A stretch of 64,000 bases of DNA. Origin: JAJPJE01 sp963724985 (GTDB lineage: Bacteria; Acidobacteriota; Terriglobia; Terriglobales; Acidobacteriaceae). Below are positions 15,714-24,362 of the stretch, piece by piece. Within the stretch, counting starts at the first letter, position 1. Every line of letters begins with the position of its first letter. The stretch spans positions 310,001-374,000 of the forward strand of contig CAVRWV010000033.1 of the NCBI GenBank assembly GCA_963724985.1. The letters run 5' to 3'. A model generated the notes under the pieces. It was given only the letters and a program-made list of their open reading frames with translations. It made no database searches and was not told the DNA's origin. A program made the translations under genes and the position numbers.

Positions 15714-17228
15714 TTACTCCGCGGCGGATTTTGCCTGCTTCTTCCATCTCAGCACTGGCTGTCTCGCGGCGCGAACCTCATCCAGACGCGAGATGCGCGT
15801 GGTATGAGGCGCGTTCAGAACCGTCTCCGGTTCCTCTTCGCATTCTTTCGCAATCGCTTTCATCGCGTCGATGAACAGGTCGAGCTCTTCTTTTGACTCG
15901 CTTTCCGTAGGCTCGATCATCATGGCGCCGGGTACGATCAGCGGGAACGAGACTGTGTAAGAGTGGAATCCGTAATCGATGAGCCGCTTGGCAACGTCGC
16001 CGGTCTTAACGCCCTTACGCTGCTGGATGCGGTCGTTGAAGACCACTTCGTGCAGCGTCTGCGTCTTATAGGGCAGCTCATAGACGCCTTCCAGCTTCTT
16101 GCGAATGTAGTTGGCATTGAGGACCGCGTCTTCTGTGGTCTGGCGCAAGCCATCGGGACCGTTCGCAAGGATATAAGCCAGGGCGCGAACGTGCATGCCG
16201 AAATTGCCGTAGAAGGCGCGCACGCGGCCAATGCTCCGAGGACGGTTGTACTCGAAACCGAGCGTCCCGTCGGATTTTTCGACGACTACAGGCGTCGGCA
16301 GAAATGGCTCGAGAATCTTTTTGCAGGCTACGGGACCAGAACCCGGACCGCCTCCGCCGTGTGGCGTGGAGAACGTCTTGTGCAGGTTCAGGTGCATCAC
16401 GTCGACGCCGTTCTTGCCGGGCTGCGTTTTGCCGCAAAGCGCGTTCATGTTCGCGCCGTCCATGTAGAGCAGCGCGCCCTTGCGATGCAGAATTTCGGCG
16501 ATGCGATGAATGTCGCTCTCATAGACGCCGATGGTACTCGGGTTGGTGAGCATGAGCGCGGCGACATCTTCAGTCACCTGCTTCTCGAGCGCGACGAGGT
16601 CGACCATTCCCTTCTCGTTCGACTTCAGGTTCTCAACGGCGTAACCCGCGATAGCAGCCGTAGCTGGATTCGTGCCGTGCGCTGAGTCCGGGATGAGAAT
16701 CCTCTTGCGCGGATTACCTTGTGATTCGAGATAAGCGCGAACCAGTAGAATGCCGGTGAGTTCCCCGTGAGCTCCGGCGGCGGGCTGCAGGGTGATTGCG
16801 TCCATGCCGGTGATTTCGATCAGGCACTCCGAGAGCAGTTGCAGGATCTTCATCGCGCCCTGCGAGAGCTTTTCCGGCTGATAAGGATGCGCCCCCGCGA
16901 GACCGTCCATGCGCGCGACCACTTCGTTGATGCGCGCGTTGTACTTCATCGTGCAGGAGCCGAGCGGGTAGAGTCCGGTATCGACGCCGTAATTCCACGT
17001 GGAGATGCGCGTGAAGTGGCGGATGATTTCGATCTCGCTGACTTCCGGCAGTTCGGCGGCTTCTTCGTCTTTGCGTTCCAGCTTGCCGAGTACCTTGGAG
17101 ACGTTCACGTCGGGCACGTCGAGCGGCGGAAGCTTGTAAGCTTTCTTGCCGGGCGAGGACTTCTCCATGATGAGGCCCTCGTTCTGATTGACGTGCGTGG
17201 TGGCCTTCTTGATGTCGCGGTCGCTCAT
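15714..17228 (-). CDS. gcvPB: Glycine dehydrogenase (decarboxylating) subunit 2
   Basis: The C-terminal half of the two-subunit P protein of the glycine cleavage system; it carries the PLP lysine in HLNLHKTFSTPHGGGG and the glycine-rich loop GSGPV. With GcvPA it decarboxylates glycine and passes the aminomethyl group to the lipoyl arm of GcvH. Length 504 residues is typical. The start at 17228 is set by a TAATG overlap with the gcvPA stop. The frame remains open upstream but those residues belong to gcvPA in another frame. Last gene of gcvT-H-PA-PB. Confidence 0.95.
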   Translation of the reverse strand: MSDRDIKKATTHVNQNEGLIMEKSSPGKKAYKLPPLDVPDVNVSKVLGKLERKDEEAAELPEVSEIEIIRHFTRISTWNYGVDTGLYPLGSCTMKYNARINEVVARMDGLAGAHPYQPEKLSQGAMKILQLLSECLIEITGMDAITLQPAAGAHGELTGILLVRAYLESQGNPRKRILIPDSAHGTNPATAAIAGYAVENLKSNEKGMVDLVALEKQVTEDVAALMLTNPSTIGVYESDIHRIAEILHRKGALLYMDGANMNALCGKTQPGKNGVDVMHLNLHKTFSTPHGGGGPGSGPVACKKILEPFLPTPVVVEKSDGTLGFEYNRPRSIGRVRAFYGNFGMHVRALAYILANGPDGLRQTTEDAVLNANYIRKKLEGVYELPYKTQTLHEVVFNDRIQQRKGVKTGDVAKRLIDYGFHSYTVSFPLIVPGAMMIEPTESESKEELDLFIDAMKAIAKECEEEPETVLNAPHTTRISRLDEVRAARQPVLRWKKQAKSAAE

Positions 17229-18550
17229 TACGCCACCTCCTTGGCAGCGGCGTCGATAGCCGCGCGTGGGGTCACCTCGGTAAAGCACCAAAGAGATGCG
17301 TTCCCGAGCTCCGGATAAAACTTCTTCAGCGGGAAGCCGCCGACAATCTTGCGGTCAAGCAGGCGATCGTTGATAACGCGCGAGTCGTCTTTCGTCTGCA
17401 CAACAAACTCGTTGAAACGTGGCGCGCCACTGAACAGCACTTTGGCTTTGCGACCGAATTCTTCGGCAGCGTAGGCCGTCTTCGCCAGGTTCTGCTGCGC
17501 CAGCTCGCGAATACCTTCACGGCCGTAAACGGTCATGAAAACGGTCGCCATCAGCGCGATCAGCGCCTGGTTGGTGCAGATATTCGACGTAGCCTTCTCG
17601 CGGCGGATATGCTGCTCGCGCGTGGAGAGCGTGAGCACGAATCCGCGGCGTCCCTGCTTGTCGACGGTCTCGCCGACGAGGCGTCCCGGCATCTGGCGCA
17701 CGAACTTTTCTTTTGTGGCGATCACGCCGGCATACGGTCCACCGAATCCGACGGGCACGCCGAAGGACTGCGCTTCCATGGCCACGATGTCAGCTTCCGC
17801 CGGCGGACGAACAATCCCAAGCGAAACCGCTTCGGCGATAGCAACGACCAGCAGCGCGCCTTTCTTATGCGCGATGTCGGCGATGGCGGCCACATCTTCG
17901 AGTGTGCCGAAGAAATTCGGCGATTGAATTAACACGCACGACGTCTTGTCGGTGACGGCCTGGTCGAGAGCCGCGAGATCGACGCGTCCGTTCTCCTGGT
18001 AGCCGACTTCGGCCAGCGACATCCCCTGATTCTTTGCGTAGGTGGTGAGCACTTCGCGGTATTCGGGATGCACGCTGCGCGCGATCACGGCTCCCGTGCG
18101 TTCCGTGATGCGGTCGGCCATGAGCACGGCTTCGGTGGCGGCGGTCGATCCGTCATACATCGAGGCATTCGCCACTTCCATGCCGGTCAGTTCGCAGATC
18201 ATCGTCTGAAATTCAAAGATCGCCTGCAGTGTTCCCTGTGCGATCTCCGGCTGGTAGGGCGTGTACGCGGTGAAGAACTCACCACGCGAAATCAGGCTGT
18301 CGATCACCACCGGGCGGTAGTGGTAGTAGGCTCCGGCGCCGAGAAAACTGGTGTAGCCGAGCGCGTTCTCCGCGGAGCGCTGGCTGAAGTAGTCGAAAAT
18401 TTCCGACTCGGCCATCTGGCGCGGAATGTTGAGGTCGCCCGTTACTTTCGAGTTGGGCGGGATAGGCGCGAAGAGGTCGTCGATAGAACGAACGCCAATT
18501 TCGCGCAGCATCTGGTCGCGGTCACTGGGTGACTTTGGAAGATAGCGCAT
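17228..18550 (-). CDS. gcvPA: Glycine dehydrogenase (decarboxylating) subunit 1
   Basis: A 440-residue PLP-fold subunit equivalent to the N-terminal half of GcvP; it lacks the PLP lysine and completes the active site in the heterotetramer. Family features include SFLGAGAYYHYRPVVID, TAYTPYQPEIAQGTLQ, EANASMYDG-like VANASMYDGSTAATEA, and GFGGPYAG. Its stop overlaps the gcvPB start by one base (TAATG), so the subunits are translationally coupled in equal amounts. About 300 bases of repeat-bearing spacer separate it from gcvH. Confidence 0.95.
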   Translation of the reverse strand: MRYLPKSPSDRDQMLREIGVRSIDDLFAPIPPNSKVTGDLNIPRQMAESEIFDYFSQRSAENALGYTSFLGAGAYYHYRPVVIDSLISRGEFFTAYTPYQPEIAQGTLQAIFEFQTMICELTGMEVANASMYDGSTAATEAVLMADRITERTGAVIARSVHPEYREVLTTYAKNQGMSLAEVGYQENGRVDLAALDQAVTDKTSCVLIQSPNFFGTLEDVAAIADIAHKKGALLVVAIAEAVSLGIVRPPAEADIVAMEAQSFGVPVGFGGPYAGVIATKEKFVRQMPGRLVGETVDKQGRRGFVLTLSTREQHIRREKATSNICTNQALIALMATVFMTVYGREGIRELAQQNLAKTAYAAEEFGRKAKVLFSGAPRFNEFVVQTKDDSRVINDRLLDRKIVGGFPLKKFYPELGNASLWCFTEVTPRAAIDAAAKEVA

Positions 18551-18723
18551 ATTATCCGGGTGTGACCCTCGCCGTTGGATTCAACCACTCACTCGCAGGA
18601 GCGGAACAGGCGAGATCGCTGTCGAGGGGATCACAGATGATTGTAAATGGCGGAGGGCGAATTCGTCAGCGTAGACGGGAGAAAGCTGAGGATTTTGCGG
18701 GAAAGGAAAGAGCGGAAGCCAGA

Positions 18724-18847
18724 TTTCACCACGGAGACACAGAGGAAATCGGGGGATCGGGTAATTGGTAATCGGGTAATCTGAAAACCTAAAGTCGCAA
18801 CCGGCTTTTTCGATTACCCGATTACCCGATTTCAAATTGCCCGATTC
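18724..18847. repeat. Repeat island in the gcvPA-gcvH spacer (families A and C)
   Basis: A family A half-repeat (TTCACCACGGAGACACAGAGG, 18724-18744) is followed by family C: ATCGGGTAAT units at 18756-18780 paired with CGATTACCCGATTACCCGAT at 18811-18830 and a trailing CCGATT unit. The 60-base hairpin lies just after the gcvH stop codon. No small gene is visible in the 297-base spacer. Confidence 0.75.
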
Positions 18848-19234
18848 TTATGCTCCTTCTTCGGCGATGAACTTTTCATAGTCAGCGGCGGAGAGCAGTC
18901 CGCTGGCATCTCCCGCACTGCTGAGCGTCAGCTTGATGATCCAGGTATTGTTGGCGTCCTGATTAATTTTCTCGGGCGCCGAAGCAAGCGCGTCGTTGAT
19001 CTCGGTAACCGTGCCGCTGACGGGCGCATACAGATCGGAGACGGCCTTCACCGACTCAACCGTGCCAAAGCTCTTCCCTGCCGTAATGGTCGCGCCGACT
19101 TTTGGCAATTCGACGAAAACGATGTCGCCGAGCGAGTTCTGGGCGTGGTCGGTGATGCCAACCGTGCCGGTGTTGCCGTTAATCTTGATCCACTCGTGTT
19201 CTTTGGTGTACTTCGCGTCAGTCGGATAAGCCAT
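18848..19234 (-). CDS. gcvH: Glycine cleavage system H protein
   Basis: The 128-residue lipoyl carrier of the glycine cleavage complex. The lipoylated lysine lies in GTVESVKAVSDLYAPVSG and the domain begins KYTKEHEWI, the canonical H-protein N-terminus. It shuttles the aminomethyl group from the P protein to the T protein. Length and motifs are entirely normal. GGAG lies just upstream of the ATG. The gcvT stop is 55 bases upstream, with a family A half-repeat between. Confidence 0.96.
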   Translation of the reverse strand: MAYPTDAKYTKEHEWIKINGNTGTVGITDHAQNSLGDIVFVELPKVGATITAGKSFGTVESVKAVSDLYAPVSGTVTEINDALASAPEKINQDANNTWIIKLTLSSAGDASGLLSAADYEKFIAEEGA

Positions 19235-19258
19235 GATGATCTCCAGAAAACCTTAATC

Positions 19259-19289
19259 TAAACCACAAAGGGCACATAGGAACACAAAG
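19259..19289. repeat. Solitary family A half-repeat between gcvT and gcvH
   Basis: ACCACAAAGGGCACATAGG closely resembles the left arm at 15616; no right arm is present here. Confidence 0.6.
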
Positions 19290-20435
19290 TCACGCCGTCT
19301 TCTTCGGCCGCTTGTAAAACGGCGTCGGGATCACGCGCGCTTTGACCGCCTGTCCACGAATCTCGACAGCGAGTTCGGAATCCACCGTCGAATGCTCCGG
19401 CGGCACATAGGCGAGTGCAATGTTCTTCTTGAGGAACGGCGCATAGGAACCACTGGTGACGTAGCCGATCTCGTTGCCCTTCAGGTCCTGAACCTTGTAG
19501 CCGTCTCGCGCTATGCCACGCTCCAGCATCTCGAGGCCAATCAGCGTTCGCTTCAGACCTGCGGCTTTTGCCTTCACCAGTGCGTCTTGGCCGGTGAACT
19601 CGGCCTTGTCGATTTTGCAGAAGCGATCAAGCCCGGCTTCCCACACATTGATCGTGTCGGAGATCTCGTGGCCGTAGAGCGGCAGCTTCCCTTCCAGACG
19701 CAGCGTGTTGCGCGCGCCCAGTCCGGCGGGAATGGCGCCGAACTCTTTGCCTGCTTCCAGAACTTTGTTCCAAACCATCGCGCTGGTCTCGGGATCGGAA
19801 GGCACATAAATCTCGAAGCCGTCTTCGGCGGTGTAGCCGGTGCGCGCGATCAGAATGTTTTTCAATCCGGCGACAGTGCCGTGGGTGAACCAGTAGAACT
19901 TCACCTTGCTCAGATCTGCATCAGTCAGCTTCTGCAAGGTGTCGACGCCGCGCGGACCCTGGATCGCGATCTGCGTGAAGTTGTCGCTCAGATCGGTAAC
20001 GGTGCAGTTGAAGCCACGAGCGTTTTCACGCACCCAGTTGAAATCTTTTTCACGTGTGCCGGCATTGATCACGATCAGGTAGTCGTCGTCCGCCATCTTG
20101 TGCACGATCACGTCGTCCACAAAAGTCCCTCGCGGATAAAGCATCGCCGAATACTGCGCTTGCCCAACGTTCAGCTTCGACGCGTCATTGATGGTGATGT
20201 GCTGGATAGCCGCGAGCGCCTCCGGTCCGTGGACGCGAATGTCACCCATGTGACTCACATCGAAAACGCCAACACCGTTGCGCACCGCGAGATGCTCGGC
20301 GATCAGTCCGCCGTGTTTGGGATATTCGACTGGCATGTCCCAGCCGTTGAAGTCGACCATCTTGGCGCCCATCTGGCGATGAACGGCATTCAGTGCGGTT
20401 TTACGGGGCGTGGCGACATCAGGGGAGACAGACAA
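19290..20435 (-). CDS. gcvT: Aminomethyltransferase (glycine cleavage T protein)
   Basis: A 381-residue folate-dependent aminomethyltransferase that releases ammonia and makes 5,10-methylene-THF. Landmarks are the N-terminal VDFNGWDMPVEYPKHGGL, FDVSHMGDI with the catalytic aspartate in the next segment, and the C-terminal barrel ending ARVIPTPFYKRPKK. The frame is open upstream to 20549, but TTG at 20435 has AGAGAGG eight bases before it and gives the family length, so I use it. First gene of the gcv operon. I looked for a glycine riboswitch in the 254-base leader and found no GGAGAG/CCGAAGG core. Confidence 0.94.
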   Translation of the reverse strand: MSVSPDVATPRKTALNAVHRQMGAKMVDFNGWDMPVEYPKHGGLIAEHLAVRNGVGVFDVSHMGDIRVHGPEALAAIQHITINDASKLNVGQAQYSAMLYPRGTFVDDVIVHKMADDDYLIVINAGTREKDFNWVRENARGFNCTVTDLSDNFTQIAIQGPRGVDTLQKLTDADLSKVKFYWFTHGTVAGLKNILIARTGYTAEDGFEIYVPSDPETSAMVWNKVLEAGKEFGAIPAGLGARNTLRLEGKLPLYGHEISDTINVWEAGLDRFCKIDKAEFTGQDALVKAKAAGLKRTLIGLEMLERGIARDGYKVQDLKGNEIGYVTSGSYAPFLKKNIALAYVPPEHSTVDSELAVEIRGQAVKARVIPTPFYKRPKKTA

Positions 20436-20689
20436 AATCGGTTCCTCTCTGCGAGCCCGGGCGCTGCTGGGCAAACTCGAAAAGTTAACACAATGGGCGG
20501 GGAATGAAAAATCCGAACGCCGGGTCGGAAGGCAGGCTGCAACCGCCACATTTGTGAGGCAACTTAGAATTTACGCCGAGAAATCCTATGAAAAGTAACT
20601 ATCTGTGGAAAAAGTAAGGGCGTTTGCGCTTGCGTTGAAACGATTAGATACCGATAATCACGCGTAGGTCACGAGCTCTTTATAAACCC

Positions 20690-21571
20690 GTGCATCGATA
20701 CAAACGAACTGACGTTCTGCGAATTCTTCGCATCACGCCGCGACAGCTGATCCAATGGCAAAAAGCCGGGCTGGTAGCGGCAGCGGAACCCTTCTCCTTT
20801 TTTGACCTCCTCCAACTGAAAAAAGTACGCGACCTGCGCGCCAAGCGCGTGCGTCCGGCGGTGATTCGCGAGTCGCTGATCGCCATGCAGAAGCAGGTGG
20901 CTGGAATGGAGAATCCGCTGTTGGAAGCGGGAACATTCATGACGGGATCGCGGGTAGCTTTCCGTCATGATGGCCGTGCGCTGGAGCCATTGGCTGGGCA
21001 GTGGGTGATGGACTTCGAGCCGAGCGGCGAAGTAGTCCCTGCCAATGCCAAGATGACCATGCTGTACCAGACGGAGACGGCAGCCGAGTTCTTCGCCCGT
21101 GGCATCACGCTGGAAGAAGACCCGAACTCGCAGCTCGAAGCCATGGAGTGCTATCGGCAAGTCCTGGAACTTGAGCCGAATCACGCCGCCGCGCACATCA
21201 ATCTGGGCACGCTTTACTACAACGCGCAGGATTATTTGAAGGCAGAGTCTCACTACCGCAAGGCGATCGATGCCGACGCGCGATATGCGCTCGCTTATTT
21301 CGACCTCGGCAACGTTCTCGACGAAACTGGACGCATTCAGGAAGCGATCAAGGTTTACCAGATCGCGCTGCAGCTGGCGCCTACATATGCCGACGCGCAT
21401 TACAATCTTGCGCTCGCCTATGAAAAGGTACGCGATCCTCGCCGTGCTCTGCAGCACTGGAAGGCCTACGTGCAGCTGGATTCCGGAAGCGCATGGGCTG
21501 CTCATGCGCGCAGCCAGATTCAGCGAATTCTGGAAGGCGAGAAGCTGAAAGTGGTATATCGGCGGAAGTAG
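20690..21571 (+). CDS. MerR-like HTH / TPR repeat fusion protein
   Basis: A 293-residue cytoplasmic protein with two parts. Residues 1-55 (YKRTDVLRILRITPRQLIQWQKAGLV ... FSFFDLLQLKKVRDLRAKRV) look like the MerR winged-helix DNA-binding head, complete with the recognition and wing segments. From about 135 onward there are four TPR units, for example AAAHINLGTLYYNAQDYLKAESHY and ALAYFDLGNVLDETGRIQEAIKVYQ. MerR heads usually join effector-binding or cobalamin domains, so TPR is unusual. GTG start; no good SD is seen. It may be a scaffolded regulator. No partner gene is evident. Confidence 0.85.
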   Translation: MHRYKRTDVLRILRITPRQLIQWQKAGLVAAAEPFSFFDLLQLKKVRDLRAKRVRPAVIRESLIAMQKQVAGMENPLLEAGTFMTGSRVAFRHDGRALEPLAGQWVMDFEPSGEVVPANAKMTMLYQTETAAEFFARGITLEEDPNSQLEAMECYRQVLELEPNHAAAHINLGTLYYNAQDYLKAESHYRKAIDADARYALAYFDLGNVLDETGRIQEAIKVYQIALQLAPTYADAHYNLALAYEKVRDPRRALQHWKAYVQLDSGSAWAAHARSQIQRILEGEKLKVVYRRK

Positions 21572-21573
21572 CC

Positions 21574-21735
21574 AGTCTTTCAGTCACTCAGTCTTTCAGT
21601 CACTCAGACGTCCAAAGCTGTCCTGTTTTATCCCACGTCCCTTGGCTTTCAAAACCGAATCTGCTTTCTAAGGCGGCGACCTGCTGGCGAGCTTACCCAT
21701 CAGGGCGACCGAGCAACTGATCGACTGAAAGACTC
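21574..21735. repeat. Tandem 16-bp repeat with a distal inverted copy
   Basis: AGTCTTTCAGTCACTC occurs twice in tandem (21574-21589, 21590-21605), and CTGAAAGACT (21725-21734) is the reverse complement of its first ten bases. The 160 bases between carry no gene. Confidence 0.7.
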
Positions 21736-21805
21736 CGTTTCCGCATCTACTCTGGAAATCAGGCTCCCCGGCACAACCTCCCTTAAGGCCCAGGAATCTC
21801 TTGAT

Positions 21806-21830
21806 GGAACCTGACGGATTGTTGTAGGTC
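21806..21830 (+). promoter_or_regulatory. Candidate ECF-type promoter of the LTXXQ protein gene
   Basis: GGAAC (21806-21810), a 17-base spacer and GTC (21828-21830), 30 bases from the ATG. The same GGAAC-N17-GTC arrangement lies upstream of the ECF sigma gene at 25104, so both may be read by that sigma factor. Confidence 0.6.
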
Positions 21831-21859
21831 TCCTCCACTTCGTCGCCGAAGGAGAACAT

Positions 21860-22324
21860 ATGCCTAAGAATTTCAAATTTGCCGTTTTCTCACTGGCTTT
21901 AACGCTCGCATGCGGTGCAACGTTTGCTGTTGCGCAAACATCCAGCACGCCCTCAGCCACGGGGCAGTCTCCGAGTGCCAGTTCACAAGCCAATCCTGGT
22001 GGCCAGACCGCCGGCACAGCGGGCGCAACGCAGGCAGCACCCGCGCACAGCCAGGTAGACGAAACGATCGCGTGGCTCACGGAGAGCGTGAATCTAACTC
22101 CGGATCAACAGAACAAGCTGCGGCCAATTCTGCAGGGTGAAGTGAGCCAGATGAGCGCAGTGAACAGCGACTCCACTCTCACGCCAGAACAGAAGCAGCA
22201 GAAGATGGTCGACATCCGCCGAGCAGCCGGACCGCAGATCCAGTCAGTCCTGACCCCCGAGCAACAGCAGAAGCTGACGCAAATGCGACAGTCACAGCAG
22301 GGTGGAGCGAGTCCGCAGCGATAA
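21860..22324 (+). CDS. Periplasmic LTXXQ (Spy/CpxP-like) protein
   Basis: A 154-residue exported protein with a signal peptide (LALTLACGATFAVAQ, cleaved after about residue 25), a low-complexity Ser/Thr/Gly/Ala/Gln linker (27-65), and a helical C-domain with repeated LTPDQQNKL / LTPEQKQQKM / LTPEQQQKLTQM motifs. LTXXQ repeats mark the Spy/CpxP family of periplasmic chaperones and stress sensors. The ATG follows GAAGGAGA and the upstream DNA holds a sigma-ECF-like promoter. A terminator follows. The call is good for the fold; the stress role is inferred. Confidence 0.85.
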   Translation: MPKNFKFAVFSLALTLACGATFAVAQTSSTPSATGQSPSASSQANPGGQTAGTAGATQAAPAHSQVDETIAWLTESVNLTPDQQNKLRPILQGEVSQMSAVNSDSTLTPEQKQQKMVDIRRAAGPQIQSVLTPEQQQKLTQMRQSQQGGASPQR

Positions 22325-22344
22325 GTTGCTAACCAGTCCAATGG

Positions 22345-22374
22345 AGTGGCAGGTTGAACCCTGCCACTTTGTTT
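22345..22374 (+). terminator. Rho-independent terminator after the LTXXQ protein gene
   Basis: AGTGGCAGG and CCTGCCACT pair around TTGAAC, followed by TTTGTTT. The stem is 21 bases past the stop codon. Confidence 0.85.
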
Positions 22375-22500
22375 GGGCGCTCCCAACAACCTTCGACAGG
22401 CATGCCTAGACCGCGCCTTCGGACACAGCGCCCGCGCCTGACTCATATGCGGCTGAGTGGAATGGGGCTGCAATGGATTCGTAGACTTGCGCCTCGCCAC

Positions 22501-23511
22501 TTAACCTACCTGCACCAGAATCTTCTTGTAGTGCGATGGCTTCTCACTCCACGAACGCAAAGCCCCAGCCGCGTCCTCTAAAGGAACGACCAGACTCACG
22601 GCCTGGTCCACCGGAAATCGCTTCGCTTCCAGCAGCGCGATCACCGCGCGAAAGTCCTCGGGCAGGGCGTTACGCGATCCGAGAATATCCAACTCCTTTT
22701 GCACGAACAGCCGGGTCTCGTAGTTCACCAATTCTTTCGCATAGCCGATGTACACCACCCTGCCGGTAAATGCGACCTCCTCCACGGCGGCGCGAAACGT
22801 TGCAGGTGTACCGATCGCTTCGATTACTACGTCGGGGCCTCTCCCCCCAGTCATTTCCCGCAACGAGTCGCGTAGCGACTCTTTACTGGTGTTGATAGTG
22901 TGAGTACCGCCTGCGACTCGCGCAAGCTCCAGCTTTTGATCGTCCACATCAACGCAAATTGTCATCGCGCCGCGAGAAGCAGAACCAGCTACCGCTCCTA
23001 GCCCAACTCCGCCGCAACCCAGAACCGCGACTGTATCGTTTGCTGTTACGCGTCCACGCGCTACGGCATGAAAGCCTACTGTCAGCGGTTCGACGAGGCA
23101 GAGTTCCTTGCGCGTGAGTTTCGCCGGGTACAACTTTTCAGCCGGCATTACGATGAATTCTGTGAGTGCACCATCCCTCTGCACACCGAGCGTCTGGTTG
23201 AACTGACAGGCATTGGGACGCCCCCGTTGGCACGATGCGCATTCACCGCAGCTTGTGTAAGGGGACAAAGCCACATCGGTTCCAGAGGCCAGGCCACTGT
23301 CGCAGCCAGGTTCAACGACGGTCGCGCACACTTCATGTCCCAGGATTCGTGGAAAAGAGATCAGTGGGTTCAGCCCACGAAAAGAATTCAAGTCGCTTCC
23401 GCAGAAGCCCACCATCCGGACTTTCAGCAATACGTCTCGGTTGCCTGCAACCGGCTCTGGGACGATTTCGATTGATGCGTGCTCTGGCTTTTGGAGTACG
23501 AGTGCTTTCAC
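22501..23511 (-). CDS. Zinc-dependent medium-chain alcohol dehydrogenase
   Basis: A 336-residue MDR-family enzyme. Catalytic zinc ligands are Cys in GFCGSD, His-Glu in LGHEV; the structural zinc tetrad is CGECASCQRGRPNAC. The NAD(P)-binding motif GCGGVGLGAVAG is in place. The composition resembles the sorbitol/galactitol-1-phosphate/L-galactonate dehydrogenase group, but the substrate is not clear. GTG start at 23511 with GAGGA six bases upstream. Stand-alone; the next plus-strand gene is 176 bases away on the other side. It would oxidise a polyol or secondary alcohol in the cytoplasm. Confidence 0.9.
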   Translation of the reverse strand: MKALVLQKPEHASIEIVPEPVAGNRDVLLKVRMVGFCGSDLNSFRGLNPLISFPRILGHEVCATVVEPGCDSGLASGTDVALSPYTSCGECASCQRGRPNACQFNQTLGVQRDGALTEFIVMPAEKLYPAKLTRKELCLVEPLTVGFHAVARGRVTANDTVAVLGCGGVGLGAVAGSASRGAMTICVDVDDQKLELARVAGGTHTINTSKESLRDSLREMTGGRGPDVVIEAIGTPATFRAAVEEVAFTGRVVYIGYAKELVNYETRLFVQKELDILGSRNALPEDFRAVIALLEAKRFPVDQAVSLVVPLEDAAGALRSWSEKPSHYKKILVQVG

Positions 23512-23873
23512 AACAGTTCCTCAGTTCTCATAGGGGCTGGATTGAGACTTCCTGGGCGCGTTTGCATCAAATTCCGCAACGCCCTTCTCGGTGCTCCGGA
23601 TACGTCGTGCAGGACTTCGTGTTCCAAGAGTCGCGGGCATGGTAAGAGTTCTTGATGGCTTTTGTACAGAATTGCCTGCGCGGCCATCCTCGTGACGTGT
23701 CTCATCGGAGGGACTGAGCGTACAGACTGAAGACCACTCTGCCAGGTTTAGAGCATAAGAATGGGCGTTATGTCCTCATCGTCGACGGCGTCCCTAACTT
23801 TGAGCACACAGGGGAACAACTCGACGGCCTGGCGGGTCTACTAACTGGCGGGTCCACTAAGTTGTTGATTGTT
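23512..23873. other. Gene-free stretch between alcohol dehydrogenase and tRNA-Ala
   Basis: No convincing gene. A 65-codon open frame on the minus strand (23508-23705) overlaps the dehydrogenase GTG in a GTGA pattern but has Arg/Pro-rich, non-family composition and no good SD. CTGGCGGGTC(T/C)ACTAA occurs as a 16-base tandem pair at 23829-23860, next to the tRNA 3' end. Confidence 0.5.
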
Positions 23874-23949
23874 TGGTGGACCTGGTCGGGATCGAACCGA
23901 CGACCTCTTCCATGCCATGGAAGCGCGCTCCCAGCTGCGCCACAGGCCC
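23874..23949 (-). tRNA. tRNA-Ala (anticodon GGC)
   Basis: A 76-base cloverleaf on the minus strand with the CCA encoded. The acceptor stem GGGCCTG/CAGGTCC contains G3:U70, the alanine identity pair; anticodon loop ATGGCAT (stem CTTCC/GGAAG) reads GGC; T arm GTCGGTTCGATCCCGAC. All stems are clean. Confidence 0.97.
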
Positions 23950-24087
23950 ACTTTGAGGAAGCTATAACAGAGGCAAACTTATTCTCGCCTACCCTATCGT
24001 GATAGTCAAACTCCGAACGAAGCCGTCGCCCTTTTGCACCGACCTCTTGCTGCGGACGCATAAGCATCCCAAATTAAGGGAGATGGG

Positions 24088-24303
24088 ATGGCAGAGAAAT
24101 ATCCACACCGCGGATCGTACGCAGCGTTCTTGTCGCTTTCAGCGCTGTTGTTTGTTCTCGTCATGCTGGTCGTATGGTTCTGGCTACGGGAACGCAAACC
24201 GGTTCCGGTACACACTTCCAATCCGCAATCGAGCAGTTTATGCAAACCCGTTCAGGACGAATGCAGCAATGGGATTCGCGCTTCTGCTCCCATTCCTGCA
24301 TAA
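24088..24303 (+). CDS. Small single-pass membrane protein, 71 residues
   Basis: After a 10-residue cytoplasmic head (MAEKYPHRGS) one strong transmembrane helix runs from about 11 to 33 (YAAFLSLSALLFVLVMLVVWFWL), followed by RERK and a Ser/Pro-rich tail with two cysteines. GGGAG lies five bases before the ATG. No family recognised; the positive residues after the helix suggest a cytoplasmic C-terminus. It stands 59 bases upstream of the next gene, possibly in the same transcript. The evidence for coding is the SD and the clean helix. Confidence 0.55.
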   Translation: MAEKYPHRGSYAAFLSLSALLFVLVMLVVWFWLRERKPVPVHTSNPQSSSLCKPVQDECSNGIRASAPIPA

Positions 24304-24362
24304 TGTTTCCTGCAATTCCGGCAGTGCTGGTCCGCAGCACTGCTGTGCCAAGCGATACAGTC

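Noticed and set aside
19392..20507. Long open frame antisense to gcvT (371 codons)
   Set aside because: Same reason: mirror of a real gene, no recognisable domain.
20436..20689. Possible glycine riboswitch upstream of gcvT
   Set aside because: The conserved glycine aptamer core elements are not found on the minus strand.
23508..23705. 65-codon minus-strand frame overlapping the dehydrogenase start
   Set aside because: GTGA overlap is suggestive, but composition is Arg/Pro-rich and the dehydrogenase has its own SD (GAGGA).
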